From Alistipes senegalensis (GTDB taxonomy: Bacteria; Pseudomonadota; Gammaproteobacteria; Burkholderiales; Burkholderiaceae_D): a stretch of DNA of 37,482 nt. Both the position numbers and the translations under genes were made by a program. The stretch's first letter is position 1, and every line of letters starts with the position of its first letter. The stretch covers positions 1 through 37,482 of the forward strand of contig JAMPER010000009.1 in assembly GCA_023664945.1 (NCBI GenBank). The letters are read 5' to 3'. The notes under the pieces are model-generated. The model did not search any database and was not told the DNA's origin. It saw only the letters and a program-made list of their open reading frames with translations. Below, one piece after another: positions 24,643 to 32,263 of this stretch.

Positions 24643-25320
24643 TCAGATTTCATTTGTCCATTTTCCGATGACGACACCGCAGATGGCAACGTTGTGTTCA
24701 ATTTTGGTGATGCGGTTTGGCCAGGCAGGGTTTAACGCCATCAGCATCATTTCGCCATTTGGCTCAATAAGAAGCTGCCTGAAGACAGCGGTGTGCTCGT
24801 TGTTGAGCCGGACGATAACCATGCTGCCGTTGACGGCCTGGCGTCCCGGATCTACGACAATGTAGTCGCCATCATTATAGGAACGTTCCCCGCCAGGGTT
24901 GTGCATGCTTTTGCCGACAACCCTGAGTACGAAAGCATTGTCGGTATGCCGGAAAGGGCTGTATATCCATTCATCGGCATCATCCGGATGAAAATTGTCG
25001 ATGGTTTCATTCCATTTGCCTGCCTGAACCCAGGAGATAAGGGGCAGCTGCCCTTCACGTGGTGAGGAAGGCCTGCCGGATACGCCATCCGGCCAGACAA
25101 CATCATCGTCAAAGAAGAATCCAACCGGTACGTCAAAGGCAGAGGCAATGGTGCGCAGGTTTTCTGCTGTGGCGTTGACTTCACCCCGGCGTATTCTGCC
25201 GATGGTGGTTTGACCGATTCCTGTTTTTTTAGCCAGTTTCATCTGGGTGCCCAGCTGGGGATGGGACTTCATCAGATAGTCCAGGCGTTCGGCAACGATA
25301 TCCTTGGATTTTTTCTTCAT
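24643..25320 (-). CDS. XRE/S24-family phage-type repressor
   Basis: A 225-residue transcription regulator: an N-terminal helix-turn-helix (about residues 8-65, MKLAKKTGIGQTTIGRIRRGE) joined to a LexA/CI-type S24 peptidase domain. The Ala-Gly cleavage site (VQAGKW, Ala100-Gly101) and the catalytic Ser138 in VGKSMHN are present. The Lys of the Ser-Lys dyad would fall in EHTAVFRQL, where Arg181 stands instead, so self-cleavage may be lost. The start at 25320 (MKKKSKD) is family-like, but no SD is seen; ATG 25332 and ATG 25362 are in frame. It probably represses itself through the palindrome at 25354-25366. Confidence 0.88.
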   Translation of the reverse strand: MKKKSKDIVAERLDYLMKSHPQLGTQMKLAKKTGIGQTTIGRIRRGEVNATAENLRTIASAFDVPVGFFFDDDVVWPDGVSGRPSSPREGQLPLISWVQAGKWNETIDNFHPDDADEWIYSPFRHTDNAFVLRVVGKSMHNPGGERSYNDGDYIVVDPGRQAVNGSMVIVRLNNEHTAVFRQLLIEPNGEMMLMALNPAWPNRITKIEHNVAICGVVIGKWTNEI

Positions 25321-25353
25321 AAAACAATACATGAACTTATTATGGGTGGTAAA

Positions 25354-25366
25354 ACAAACCATTTGT
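25354..25366. promoter_or_regulatory. Possible operator of the S24 repressor
   Basis: The inverted repeat ACAAA-CCA-TTTGT lies about 35 bp before the repressor start, where a phage-type operator would be expected. A minus-strand CATAAT nearby may be the -10. Confidence 0.3.
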
Positions 25367-25445
25367 GACTTTATGAAAATCCGGAAGTGGTCTATCTTTT
25401 GGATTTTGGCCGGGCAGGTTATTTTTGTTTTCCCTGTATGCCAAA

Positions 25446-25511
25446 GGGCAATCAGGTTTATTGAAGCCTGTTTGGACTAATGGGCTTTTATGATTGCCCA
25501 ACATTTTTTTT
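25446..25511 (+). ncRNA. Structured RNA candidate ending in a poly-U tract
   Basis: A perfect 9-bp stem pairs GGGCAATCA (25446-25454) with TGATTGCCC (25491-25499). A 5-bp hairpin (GGTTT-ATTG-AAGCC, 25455-25468) stacks directly inside it, and eight T follow at 25504-25511. The loop also contains TGGGC, which can pair alternatively with GCCCA (25496-25500). No clear promoter is seen, so it may be an RNA gene, a regulated terminator, or both. It lies divergent to the S24 repressor. Confidence 0.35.
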
Positions 25512-26203
25512 GACCAACCAGACCGTTTCAGGTTTCTTTGAGCCGGGGATAAGGAAGAAAACACGGGAAAGAGAAAACGGGTGCAGCCGGCAGGACAGAA
25601 AGGGGCAATTTTGAGCGGCACCTGATGTTGTCTGTTTTTCCTGTTGCAGTGTGCCGGTTGCAGGAGAACAGATAAGTGCTTTACCGGTTTTGGCTGGCAG
25701 CCGGGCGTATGGCGCTGTGTTTTCGGGCGAGCTGGTTTGAAGGCCGGGGAAGCTGGCTGCCGGCTTGTCAGGTGATGGAAAAAAGGCGGCAGGCTGGCAT
25801 TGTTTTCGGAATGTCCGAAAGTGAAGAGATGGATTTTGCCGGTTTGGGTGGCTGTCATGGTTCCATCAGGACGGTAACGCAAGTGTATTAAATGTCAGAA
25901 GTGGATGGTAACAGCCGGGATAAGGAAGAACAAGCCATAATTGGCGTAAATGGCTATTTTTTATGCGCAATAAGCATTTTTTATAAGGAGGGATATCTGT
26001 TGTGCGCAGGAGGGACTGGCCGATGAGTGGGTGGAGTGTATTGTTTTGCGGACTGGTTCAGCCGGAGGGTGCCGATGCCGGGGCTGGCAGGGCGATTGTG
26101 CAGGAAAGGGAATATCGGGAAGTTTTCTCCCACGGGATGGGCAGTGTAAAATCAGGTGCGGCTGGCGGCGGCCGGTTTTCCGGGGATGGAGGGGAGGACA
26201 GTT
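25512..26203. other. Gene-poor region before the Sel1 operon
   Basis: About 690 bp without a supported gene. Frames on both strands read poorly. Near 25940-25990 the DNA is AT-rich and carries two ATTTTTTAT repeats (25955-25963 and 25975-25983) around GCGCAATAAGC. A strong SD AAGGAGGG follows at 25985-25992 with only a poor GTG frame (26002) behind it. The operon promoter is probably in this part. Confidence 0.4.
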
Positions 26204-27133
26204 TTGCAGTTGAAGGATGGGAAAAAGACAGCCTGTTTCCTGCCCGGGGCGCTTGTATTCAGGGGGGCGGCTGTTGTTTTGTCTGTGTGGTTGTGCCAGG
26301 CGGTTTTTCCGCTTTACGCTGCTTCTTCCCAGCCGCTGGTGTTTTCGGCGAAGTGCCCTGCAGGGGGAGCGGCAGGGGAGAAGCTGTTTGAGGCGGGAAT
26401 GGATTATGAATATGCCCGCAAGGGGATTGAGCAGGATTTTTTCCGAGCGGAACGCTTTTACCAGCAGGCATTGGACAAGGGCAGCGCGAGGGCCGCGCTT
26501 TATTTGGGCCGGTTATACCGGCAGTCTTATGCCGGGCGGCCGTTTTACACGCCTCGGTTGCGTTTTCAGGCGGCGCTTTTTGAATATGCTATTTCGATGG
26601 GATGCCCGGACGCTTATCTTTTTCTGGCCGAAGCCTACCAGAATGGCTGGGGAGTCAAAGCCAGCCTTTTAACGGCCTGGCAGCTGGTAAAAGAGGGGGC
26701 AATGAAGGGTTCAATGGCTGCGATGACAGCCTGGGGAACGAATTTGTATTTTGAGAACCGCTTTGAGAAGGGCGAGCAGGCCCAGGCTATGCGAAGCGAG
26801 GCAAAAGCCTGGCTGGAAAAGGCGCTAAAGCAGGGCGACGGCCAGGCGGGTTATGAGCTGGCGCTGATTTACCGGGTGTATGAGCGCGATCCGAAAAATG
26901 CTGTTCGGGTATTGCGCGAAGGCGCACGGCTGGGCAATGTGGATTGCCTTTCGATGCTGGCGGGAATTTACCGGCGCGGCGAGGATGGGCAGCCCAAGGA
27001 TGAGGCTTATGCGGAAGCGGCAGATGCGCTGCGCAGGGAAATTGATGTCAGGGAAGCGCCCCGGCCGGTCAGCCAGTTTTCCCGGCGTTTGCCATCAAGG
27101 CCGGTGCTGCCGTACCGGGCGGGGATGCCATGA
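26204..27133 (+). CDS. Divergent Sel1-like repeat protein, first gene of a six-gene operon
   Basis: From the TTG at 26204 (SD AGGGGAGG 6 nt upstream) the product has 309 residues. It has a long signal peptide (KK near the start, then a hydrophobic AAVVLSVWLCQAVFPLYA). About five degenerate Sel1-type helical pairs follow, for example ARAALYLGRLYRQ, PDAYLFLAEAYQNGWGV and GYELALIYRVYERDPKNAVRVLREGARLGN. The repeats are less regular than in its neighbours. In-frame ATG codons at 26186 and 26156 are possible starts, but the SD favours 26204. The stop overlaps the next ATG by 4 bp (ATGA). It is probably periplasmic and its function is unknown. Confidence 0.75.
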   Translation: MQLKDGKKTACFLPGALVFRGAAVVLSVWLCQAVFPLYAASSQPLVFSAKCPAGGAAGEKLFEAGMDYEYARKGIEQDFFRAERFYQQALDKGSARAALYLGRLYRQSYAGRPFYTPRLRFQAALFEYAISMGCPDAYLFLAEAYQNGWGVKASLLTAWQLVKEGAMKGSMAAMTAWGTNLYFENRFEKGEQAQAMRSEAKAWLEKALKQGDGQAGYELALIYRVYERDPKNAVRVLREGARLGNVDCLSMLAGIYRRGEDGQPKDEAYAEAADALRREIDVREAPRPVSQFSRRLPSRPVLPYRAGMP

Positions 27134-27867
27134 GGCAGTTGTTACAGGCGGTATGTATTGCCGCATTTTGCTGCGGCTTGTCCGGTTTTGCTGTGGCTGG
27201 AGAAGGGGAATATGCCCGCCTGTATGTGATAAACCGCTGTTACCATACTGTGGATATTACTGTCGGGCAGGAAAAGGAGCCGCTGCGTTTGCCTTCGGTA
27301 CCGCCGCGGGCAAGGGAGATGGTCTGGTTTGCCGGGGCCGGCCGGATGGATATGGCGGATACTGTTGTCCTGTCGCGCGAGTCGGCGCCAAAACGGCAGG
27401 TTTCGCTGGGTGAATTCGTGGAAGGTGCGCAGCATGAGCGCTGGAAAGCGGGAAAACAGACGGTGGATTCCTGGTTTGTTACGTTGTGCCCGAAAGAGCG
27501 TAATTTGGCTGATCCGGCAGGGATGACGATGCGGCCTGCCTATGCGGAAGAGCAGGTGGCAGAGTATGAGATGCGGTTTACGCGGGTGCCAGGCTCGCAT
27601 GATCCGGTTCATTTTCTTGCGGATTATCCGGTAAGGGTGTTGCTGGACGGGGTGCCGCTGCACCTTTTGGCTACAGGCCCGGACGGGGTGCTGCGCTTTT
27701 TGATGCCGGCAGGCGTATCAGGCGAGGTAACGCTGGAATCGCCGCCGGAGGTGCGGCGTACGCTGTGGCTGGGTAAAGACTGGGCGCCTGTGCGGGTGCG
27801 TGCGGCCAAAGCTGGCGAGGCAGTGCTGGTGCGTCCGGTTTTGCTTTCAATGCCGCAGGAGTGGTAG
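27130..27867 (+). CDS. Secreted hypothetical protein, non-repeat member of the Sel1 operon
   Basis: A 245-residue product with a signal peptide (about 1-23, ending in GFAVAG). I recognise no family. The mature protein looks beta-rich, with two halves: residues about 28-130 (LYVINRCYHTVDITVGQE and the end SWFVTLCPKE) and about 150-245 (VRVLLDGVPLHLLATGPDGVLRFLMPAG and VTLESPPEVRRTLWLG). The two Cys (NRCYH and TLCPK) could form a disulfide in the periplasm. Translation is coupled to the previous gene (ATGA overlap) and the next starts 6 bp after its stop. As the only non-repeat product it may be the partner held by the Sel1 scaffolds; this is inference. Confidence 0.75.
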   Translation: MRQLLQAVCIAAFCCGLSGFAVAGEGEYARLYVINRCYHTVDITVGQEKEPLRLPSVPPRAREMVWFAGAGRMDMADTVVLSRESAPKRQVSLGEFVEGAQHERWKAGKQTVDSWFVTLCPKERNLADPAGMTMRPAYAEEQVAEYEMRFTRVPGSHDPVHFLADYPVRVLLDGVPLHLLATGPDGVLRFLMPAGVSGEVTLESPPEVRRTLWLGKDWAPVRVRAAKAGEAVLVRPVLLSMPQEW

Positions 27868-27873
27868 GCCGCC

Positions 27874-29028
27874 ATGCGGGCAGTGATGAGATGTGCAAGG
27901 CCGGCTGGTTTGGCCTGGCGGCGCATGGTAGGCCGGAAGGCCGTTTTCCTGGTATTTTGGGCTGCGGTTTGGTGCTGTGTTGCCTGGGCAGGAGAAGCCG
28001 GGGAAAACGGTGCGGTTTCCCGCATGGAAGCAGCGGCGGGGCCGGTGGAGGCTGCCGCGCAGTATGCGATGGCGCTTGCCTGTGAAACGGGGAGGGGGAT
28101 GCCGAAAGATGAGGCGGCGGCGCTGATGTGGTATGAAAGGGCCGCGCGGCAGGGGTATGCCCCGGCACAAAATAATCTTGGCATGATGTATCTTGAGGGA
28201 AGGGGCACGCCTGAAGACGGGGAAAAGGCGGTGTTCTGGTTTGGGGAGGCGGCTGACCAGGGCAACCGTTATGCCTTGCTGAATCTGGGCATGTTGTATT
28301 ACGAAGGCCGGCTGCTCAAAAAGAATGAGAAAAAGGCGGCGTTGCTGTTGGAGGATGCGGCCCGCCTGGGAGAGGCGCAGGCCCAGTTCAACCTGGGGAC
28401 GATGTATTTGTCTGGCCGCGGCGTGGAGCAAAGTTATCCCCATGCTGCCAGGTGGTTTCATCTGGCGGCAGAAAGCGGAGATGCGCAGGCGCAATTCAAT
28501 TATGCCCTGATGCTGGAATCCGGCGAAGGGGTGCGGCAGGATTTTGCCGGGGCGGCCGGATGGTATGACAAGGCGGCACGGCAGGGTTATGCCGCTGCGC
28601 AGACGGCGCTGGGCCGGCTGTATGAGCTCGGGGCGGGGATAGAGAAGGACGCGGAAGCTGCCGGGGCATGGTACCGGCTGGCCGCCGGGCAGGGTGAAGC
28701 AAAGGCCATGTTTTTTCTGGGGCGGCTTTATGAACGAAGGAGGCTTGGCAGCGGGGAAGGGGCCGATGCTGATGCGCTTGCCTGGTACCGCCGGGCGGCA
28801 ACAGGCGGGCTGGCCCAGGCGTCTTTCCTGACAGGCCGTTTTTATGAGGAAGGCCGGGGGGTGGCCGTTGACCTGAAAGAGGCGCTAAAATGGTATGAGG
28901 CGGCTGCTTCAGCCGGTGTGCAGATGGCTGTGCCTGCCGTACACCGGCTTCGTGCCCGGATGGATGCGCCGCTTTCCGGCAGTGGTGAAGGAAACGGGCG
29001 CGTAAGCAGAGAGGGGCGGAATCAATGA
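27874..29028 (+). CDS. Secreted Sel1-repeat protein with eight repeats (operon gene 3)
   Basis: A 384-residue protein with an N-terminal hydrophobic segment (FLVFWAAVWCCVAWAGEAG) preceded by Arg/Lys, acting as a signal peptide. Eight Sel1 repeats cover about residues 60-350, such as APAQNNLGMMYLEGRGTPED and AQAQFNLGTMYLSGRGV. The tail is short and polar. The start is ATG 27874 with GCAGGAG 12 nt upstream; ATG 27925 (MVGRKAVF) would also give a good signal peptide. The gap to the previous gene is 6 bp and it overlaps the next by 4 bp. Confidence 0.88.
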   Translation: MRAVMRCARPAGLAWRRMVGRKAVFLVFWAAVWCCVAWAGEAGENGAVSRMEAAAGPVEAAAQYAMALACETGRGMPKDEAAALMWYERAARQGYAPAQNNLGMMYLEGRGTPEDGEKAVFWFGEAADQGNRYALLNLGMLYYEGRLLKKNEKKAALLLEDAARLGEAQAQFNLGTMYLSGRGVEQSYPHAARWFHLAAESGDAQAQFNYALMLESGEGVRQDFAGAAGWYDKAARQGYAAAQTALGRLYELGAGIEKDAEAAGAWYRLAAGQGEAKAMFFLGRLYERRRLGSGEGADADALAWYRRAATGGLAQASFLTGRFYEEGRGVAVDLKEALKWYEAAASAGVQMAVPAVHRLRARMDAPLSGSGEGNGRVSREGRNQ

Positions 29029-29786
29029 CGGTTAAACAGAACAGGATGGCGCAGAGAATTTGCTATCGGCCCGGGCTGCTGTTTTTTGCAGCGGGCTTTT
29101 TTTGCAGCGTTGCCTTTGCGCAGGCAGAAGGGGATGCGGCGGCAGGCAGGCGGTTATATGAAGAAGGGCGGTATGAGCAGGCTTTGCCATTGATGAGCAA
29201 GGCTGCGGAAGCCGGAGACAGGGAGGTGCAATACCGGCTTTGCCTGATGTTCAAGCGCGGGCAGGGCATGAAAAAGCCTGATGCGCAAAAGGCGTATGCC
29301 TGGTGCCGGAAGTCGGCAGAACAGGGGTATGGCCCTGCGGAGTATGAGACAGCAGCGAGCCTTTATGCCGGTTTGGGGACAGAAAAAGATACGGCTGCCG
29401 CACTGGATTATTATATGCGCGCTTCCCGCCAGGGGGTGCCGGAGGCGCAATATGCGCTGGGGATGCTGTATGAATCTGGCGATGGCGGTGTTACGCAAAG
29501 TTATTACCAGGCACGTACGCTTTATATGTGGGCATCCGGCAAGGGATATGCGCCGGCGACTTACCGGGTTGGCACGATGTATGAGGAAGGAAAGGGCGTG
29601 CGGCCGAGCATGGCGGCAGCTTTGCGCTGGTACCGCAAGGCGGCTTCGATGGGAAACGGGGATGCACTGGCCCGCCTGGAAGCATTGAAGAAGCAGGAAG
29701 AAGAGATGGAAGCGGCTGTCCGCGCAGCCGTGACGGCGGGTGGCCAGCCAGGGGGCGCTGTGATGCCTGGCCGTGAAGGAGGATAA
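29025..29786 (+). CDS. Secreted Sel1-repeat protein with four repeats (operon gene 4)
   Basis: A 253-residue product that starts inside the stop of gene 3 (ATGA). A signal peptide (PGLLFFAAGFFCSVAFAQA) is followed by a TPR-like unit (AAAGRRLYEEGRYEQALPLMSKAAEAGD), four Sel1 repeats and a C-terminal stretch LEALKKQEEEMEAAVRAAV that looks like a short charged helix. One Cys lies in each of the first repeat's helices (RLCLMF and AWCRKS), which could pair in the periplasm. It lies 7 bp before the next gene. Confidence 0.88.
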   Translation: MTVKQNRMAQRICYRPGLLFFAAGFFCSVAFAQAEGDAAAGRRLYEEGRYEQALPLMSKAAEAGDREVQYRLCLMFKRGQGMKKPDAQKAYAWCRKSAEQGYGPAEYETAASLYAGLGTEKDTAAALDYYMRASRQGVPEAQYALGMLYESGDGGVTQSYYQARTLYMWASGKGYAPATYRVGTMYEEGKGVRPSMAAALRWYRKAASMGNGDALARLEALKKQEEEMEAAVRAAVTAGGQPGGAVMPGREGG

Positions 29787-29793
29787 CAAGGGA

Positions 29794-31269
29794 ATGAATA
29801 AGGGATGGTTTGGAAAAACGGTTGGGCCGGTTCTGGCAAAGGGATGCCTGGCAGTTGCTTTGCTGGCAGGATTTGCGGCTGCTGTGCCGGCACAGGAAGG
29901 GGATTTTGAGGAAGGCACACGCGCTTATGCCGCTGGTGAATATGGCCGTGCTTTTGCGCTGACGGCCAGGGCGGCTGAAGCGGGCGATGCCCGCGCCCAG
30001 ACGGCGGCGGGGCTGATGTGTGAACTGGGGCGGGGGACCCGGAGAAGCGCGCGGGAGGCGGTGAAATGGTACCGGCAGGCGGCCGGGCAGAATTTCCCGA
30101 TGGCGTTTTTCAAGATGGGCGAGATGTATGAGCATGGCATTGGCGTGAAGCAGGATGACGAGGAGGCGCTTTCCTGGTACCGCAAGGCGGCTGCCGAATC
30201 ATACGGGGATACGGCTTATCTGGTAGGGAGCTGGTACCGGAGCGGCAGGGGCACGGCAAAGGATGATTCGCAGGCGGCGCGCTGGCTGGAAAAGGCGGCA
30301 GACAAGGGCCATGTTGAAGCGCAGAAGATTTTGGCCGGCATGTATATGCGCGCCGAGGGGGTGGTGCAAAATGATGAGGAATCGGCCCGGTTGTATAAAA
30401 AGGCGGCGGAGGCCGGGGATGCCGAAGCGCAGTACACCATGGGACTGTTGTATGCGTTCGGGCGCGGGGTATATCAGGATGCCGCAGACGCCATGAAGAT
30501 GTTTGAGCTGGCGGCCGGACAGGGGTATGCGGATGCCTTTTATGAGGTGGGATCAATGTACCTTTACGGCGAGGGCGTATGGATGAGAAATGAGGAAAAG
30601 GCGCTCGAGTGGCTGAAAAAATCGGCAGAGGCGGGAGATGCGAAGGGGATGTACAGCCTGGGGCTGATGTATAGCAAGGGGCAGGGGACTGCCAGGGATA
30701 ATGCCGAGGCAGCGCGCTGGCTGGAAAGGGCGGCAAGCCAGGGCCATGCCGGAGCGGAGGCGGCTTTGGGCCTGATGTATGCGGCAGGCGAAGGCGTGCC
30801 ACAGGATGCGGCCAGGGCATTTGCCTGGATGGGAAAGGCGGCAGCGCAAGGGGATGCGGCAGCCCAGTTTAACCTGGGGGTGATGCACAGCCAGGGGATT
30901 GGGGGCGAACCGGATTATGCCCGCGCTGCGCAATGGTTCAGGAAGGCTGCCGAACAGGGCCATGCCATGGCGCAATATAACCTGGGATGGCTTTATGGCA
31001 ATGGGCGCGGCGTACCGTTTTCGGCTAACCGGACGATATACTGGTTTGAAAAGGCGGCTCGCCAGGGCAATGTGGATGCGCAGTATTCGCTGGGACGGCT
31101 CTATGAGCAGGGGTGGCAGGCAGCGCCGGATGCAGACAAGGCGGCCGAGTGGTATAAGAAAGCGGCTGATCAGGGGGACGAGAATGCCCGGCAGCGCCTG
31201 GCGGCGCTGAAAGGGACGGATGTGCCGGCTTATTCTGCCGAGCCGCAGCAGCCGGAATTTCTGTTGTGA
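29794..31269 (+). CDS. Large secreted Sel1-repeat protein with eleven repeats (operon gene 5)
   Basis: A 491-residue protein. A signal peptide (VLAKGCLAVALLAGFAAAVPAQ) is followed by a short TPR-like unit and eleven consecutive Sel1 repeats of 36-37 residues (about 65-475). The repeats are very regular, several sharing near-identical D-A-A-A-Q-F-N-L-G and F-R-K-A-A-E-Q-G-H segments, so the protein should be one long right-handed solenoid. The short Pro/Gln-rich end is PAYSAEPQQPEFLL. The start at ATG 29794 has AAGGAGG and AAGGGA upstream; a GTG at 29773, inside the previous gene, is in frame but less likely. It is probably the main scaffold of the cluster. Confidence 0.9.
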   Translation: MNKGWFGKTVGPVLAKGCLAVALLAGFAAAVPAQEGDFEEGTRAYAAGEYGRAFALTARAAEAGDARAQTAAGLMCELGRGTRRSAREAVKWYRQAAGQNFPMAFFKMGEMYEHGIGVKQDDEEALSWYRKAAAESYGDTAYLVGSWYRSGRGTAKDDSQAARWLEKAADKGHVEAQKILAGMYMRAEGVVQNDEESARLYKKAAEAGDAEAQYTMGLLYAFGRGVYQDAADAMKMFELAAGQGYADAFYEVGSMYLYGEGVWMRNEEKALEWLKKSAEAGDAKGMYSLGLMYSKGQGTARDNAEAARWLERAASQGHAGAEAALGLMYAAGEGVPQDAARAFAWMGKAAAQGDAAAQFNLGVMHSQGIGGEPDYARAAQWFRKAAEQGHAMAQYNLGWLYGNGRGVPFSANRTIYWFEKAARQGNVDAQYSLGRLYEQGWQAAPDADKAAEWYKKAADQGDENARQRLAALKGTDVPAYSAEPQQPEFLL

Positions 31270-31285
31270 GCGCATAGGGTAAGGG

Positions 31286-31984
31286 ATGGGCAGTTTTTTC
31301 CGGTGTCCGCCGCTGTTTGCGGCATGTTGCCTGGCTGCTTTTTTGTCTTGCCTGGTTTTGCCGGGGTGGGCGGATGATTTTGCCGATGGGGCCACGTTTT
31401 TCCGCAACGGGCAGTACCGCCAGGCGCTGGCAGCTTATTTGCGTGCAGCGCAGGCCGGCCATGCCGGGGCGCAGAATAATTTGGGCAACCTGTATGCGCA
31501 GGGATGCGGCACGGCAAAAAATGAGTCTGAGGCGGTAAAGTGGTTTACAAAATCGGCCGGGCAGGGTTTTGTGCTGGCACAGCGCAATCTGGCCAGGATG
31601 TATCAGGAAGGGCGCGGTGTAAAGAAGGATGCCGGCAAGGCGCTGGCATGGTACCGGAAGGCGGCGCTTCAGGGCGATGCTTTTTCCCAGTACCAGACGG
31701 GATTGTTTTATGCCCGGGGAGAGGGTGTTCGGCAGGATTATGTCAAGGCGCGCCATTGGCTGGCCAAAGCCGCTGAACAGGGGCAGGCAGATGCCATGGT
31801 TTCGCTGGCGATGCTTTCCGAGGCGGGACTGGGCAAACCGCGTGATATTGCCGAGGCGTTAAGGTGGTATGACAAGGCAGCGTTGCGCGGCAAAACGCAG
31901 GCAGCTGCCAGGGCGGATGCCTTGCGGGCCGGCGGGGAACAGGCGGCCATGCAACTGCGCCAACCTGACCGCCGGAAGCAGTAG
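31286..31984 (+). CDS. Secreted Sel1-repeat protein with four repeats (operon gene 6)
   Basis: A 232-residue product with a signal peptide (PPLFAACCLAAFLSCLVLPGWADD), one TPR-like unit (GATFFRNGQYRQALAAYLRAAQAGH), four Sel1 repeats and a charged tail. SD TAAGGG stands directly before the ATG, 16 bp after gene 5, so it closes the operon. No good terminator was seen after it; the following DNA turns AT-rich within about 30 bp. Confidence 0.88.
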   Translation: MGSFFRCPPLFAACCLAAFLSCLVLPGWADDFADGATFFRNGQYRQALAAYLRAAQAGHAGAQNNLGNLYAQGCGTAKNESEAVKWFTKSAGQGFVLAQRNLARMYQEGRGVKKDAGKALAWYRKAALQGDAFSQYQTGLFYARGEGVRQDYVKARHWLAKAAEQGQADAMVSLAMLSEAGLGKPRDIAEALRWYDKAALRGKTQAAARADALRAGGEQAAMQLRQPDRRKQ

Positions 31985-32103
31985 GGGGCCTGTTTTTTGC
32001 TATTGGCAGGATTTACTGGAATATTATTATTTTGAGGATATATCCAATTTGGATTTTGAAAAAATACATTAAAAATAAACCAAAAATAAGTAAGGTTGTG
32101 GAA

Positions 32104-32241
32104 ATGACTGTTATTCCTGGAATAGAAAATATAAGAGATGGAAATAATAGACTTGCTGTATACGGAATCGCTTCAATAGCTATTTCACAGCTTCCTTTCT
32201 TTATTATCAGTTCGTTCCATACTGAATGCCAGCCAGAATAA
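32104..32241 (+). CDS. Possible small protein in AT-rich DNA
   Basis: A 45-residue frame (MTVIPGIENIRDGNNRLAVYG, then a hydrophobic IASIAISQLPFFIISSF and HTECQPE). TAAGG and GGAA lie upstream of the ATG. The sequence could be a small membrane peptide or the remnant of a longer gene, and codon use differs from the Sel1 operon. It is a weak call; otherwise 31985-32241 has no gene. Confidence 0.22.
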   Translation: MTVIPGIENIRDGNNRLAVYGIASIAISQLPFFIISSFHTECQPE

Positions 32242-32262
32242 TATAACTGGCATCCAGTTATA
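32242..32262 (-). terminator. Hairpin at the end of the HDAC-like/MBL operon
   Basis: A 9-bp perfect stem TATAACTGG/CCAGTTATA with a CAT loop lies 1 bp past the MBL gene stop. The minus-strand tail TTATTCT is only a weak U tract. Confidence 0.5.
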
Positions 32263-32263
32263 A

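Noticed and set aside
25340-25882. 180-codon minus-strand frame upstream of the S24 repressor
   Set aside because: Pro/Lys/Asn-rich without motifs, no SD, and crosses the structured RNA and operator.
30553-31407. 284-codon minus-strand frame in the Sel1 operon
   Set aside because: Antisense shadow of Sel1 repeats.
26204-31984. Regular repeats at DNA level suggesting a CRISPR or tandem-repeat array
   Set aside because: The periodicity of about 108 bp is that of 36-residue Sel1 repeats in coding sequence, with diverged DNA and no spacers.
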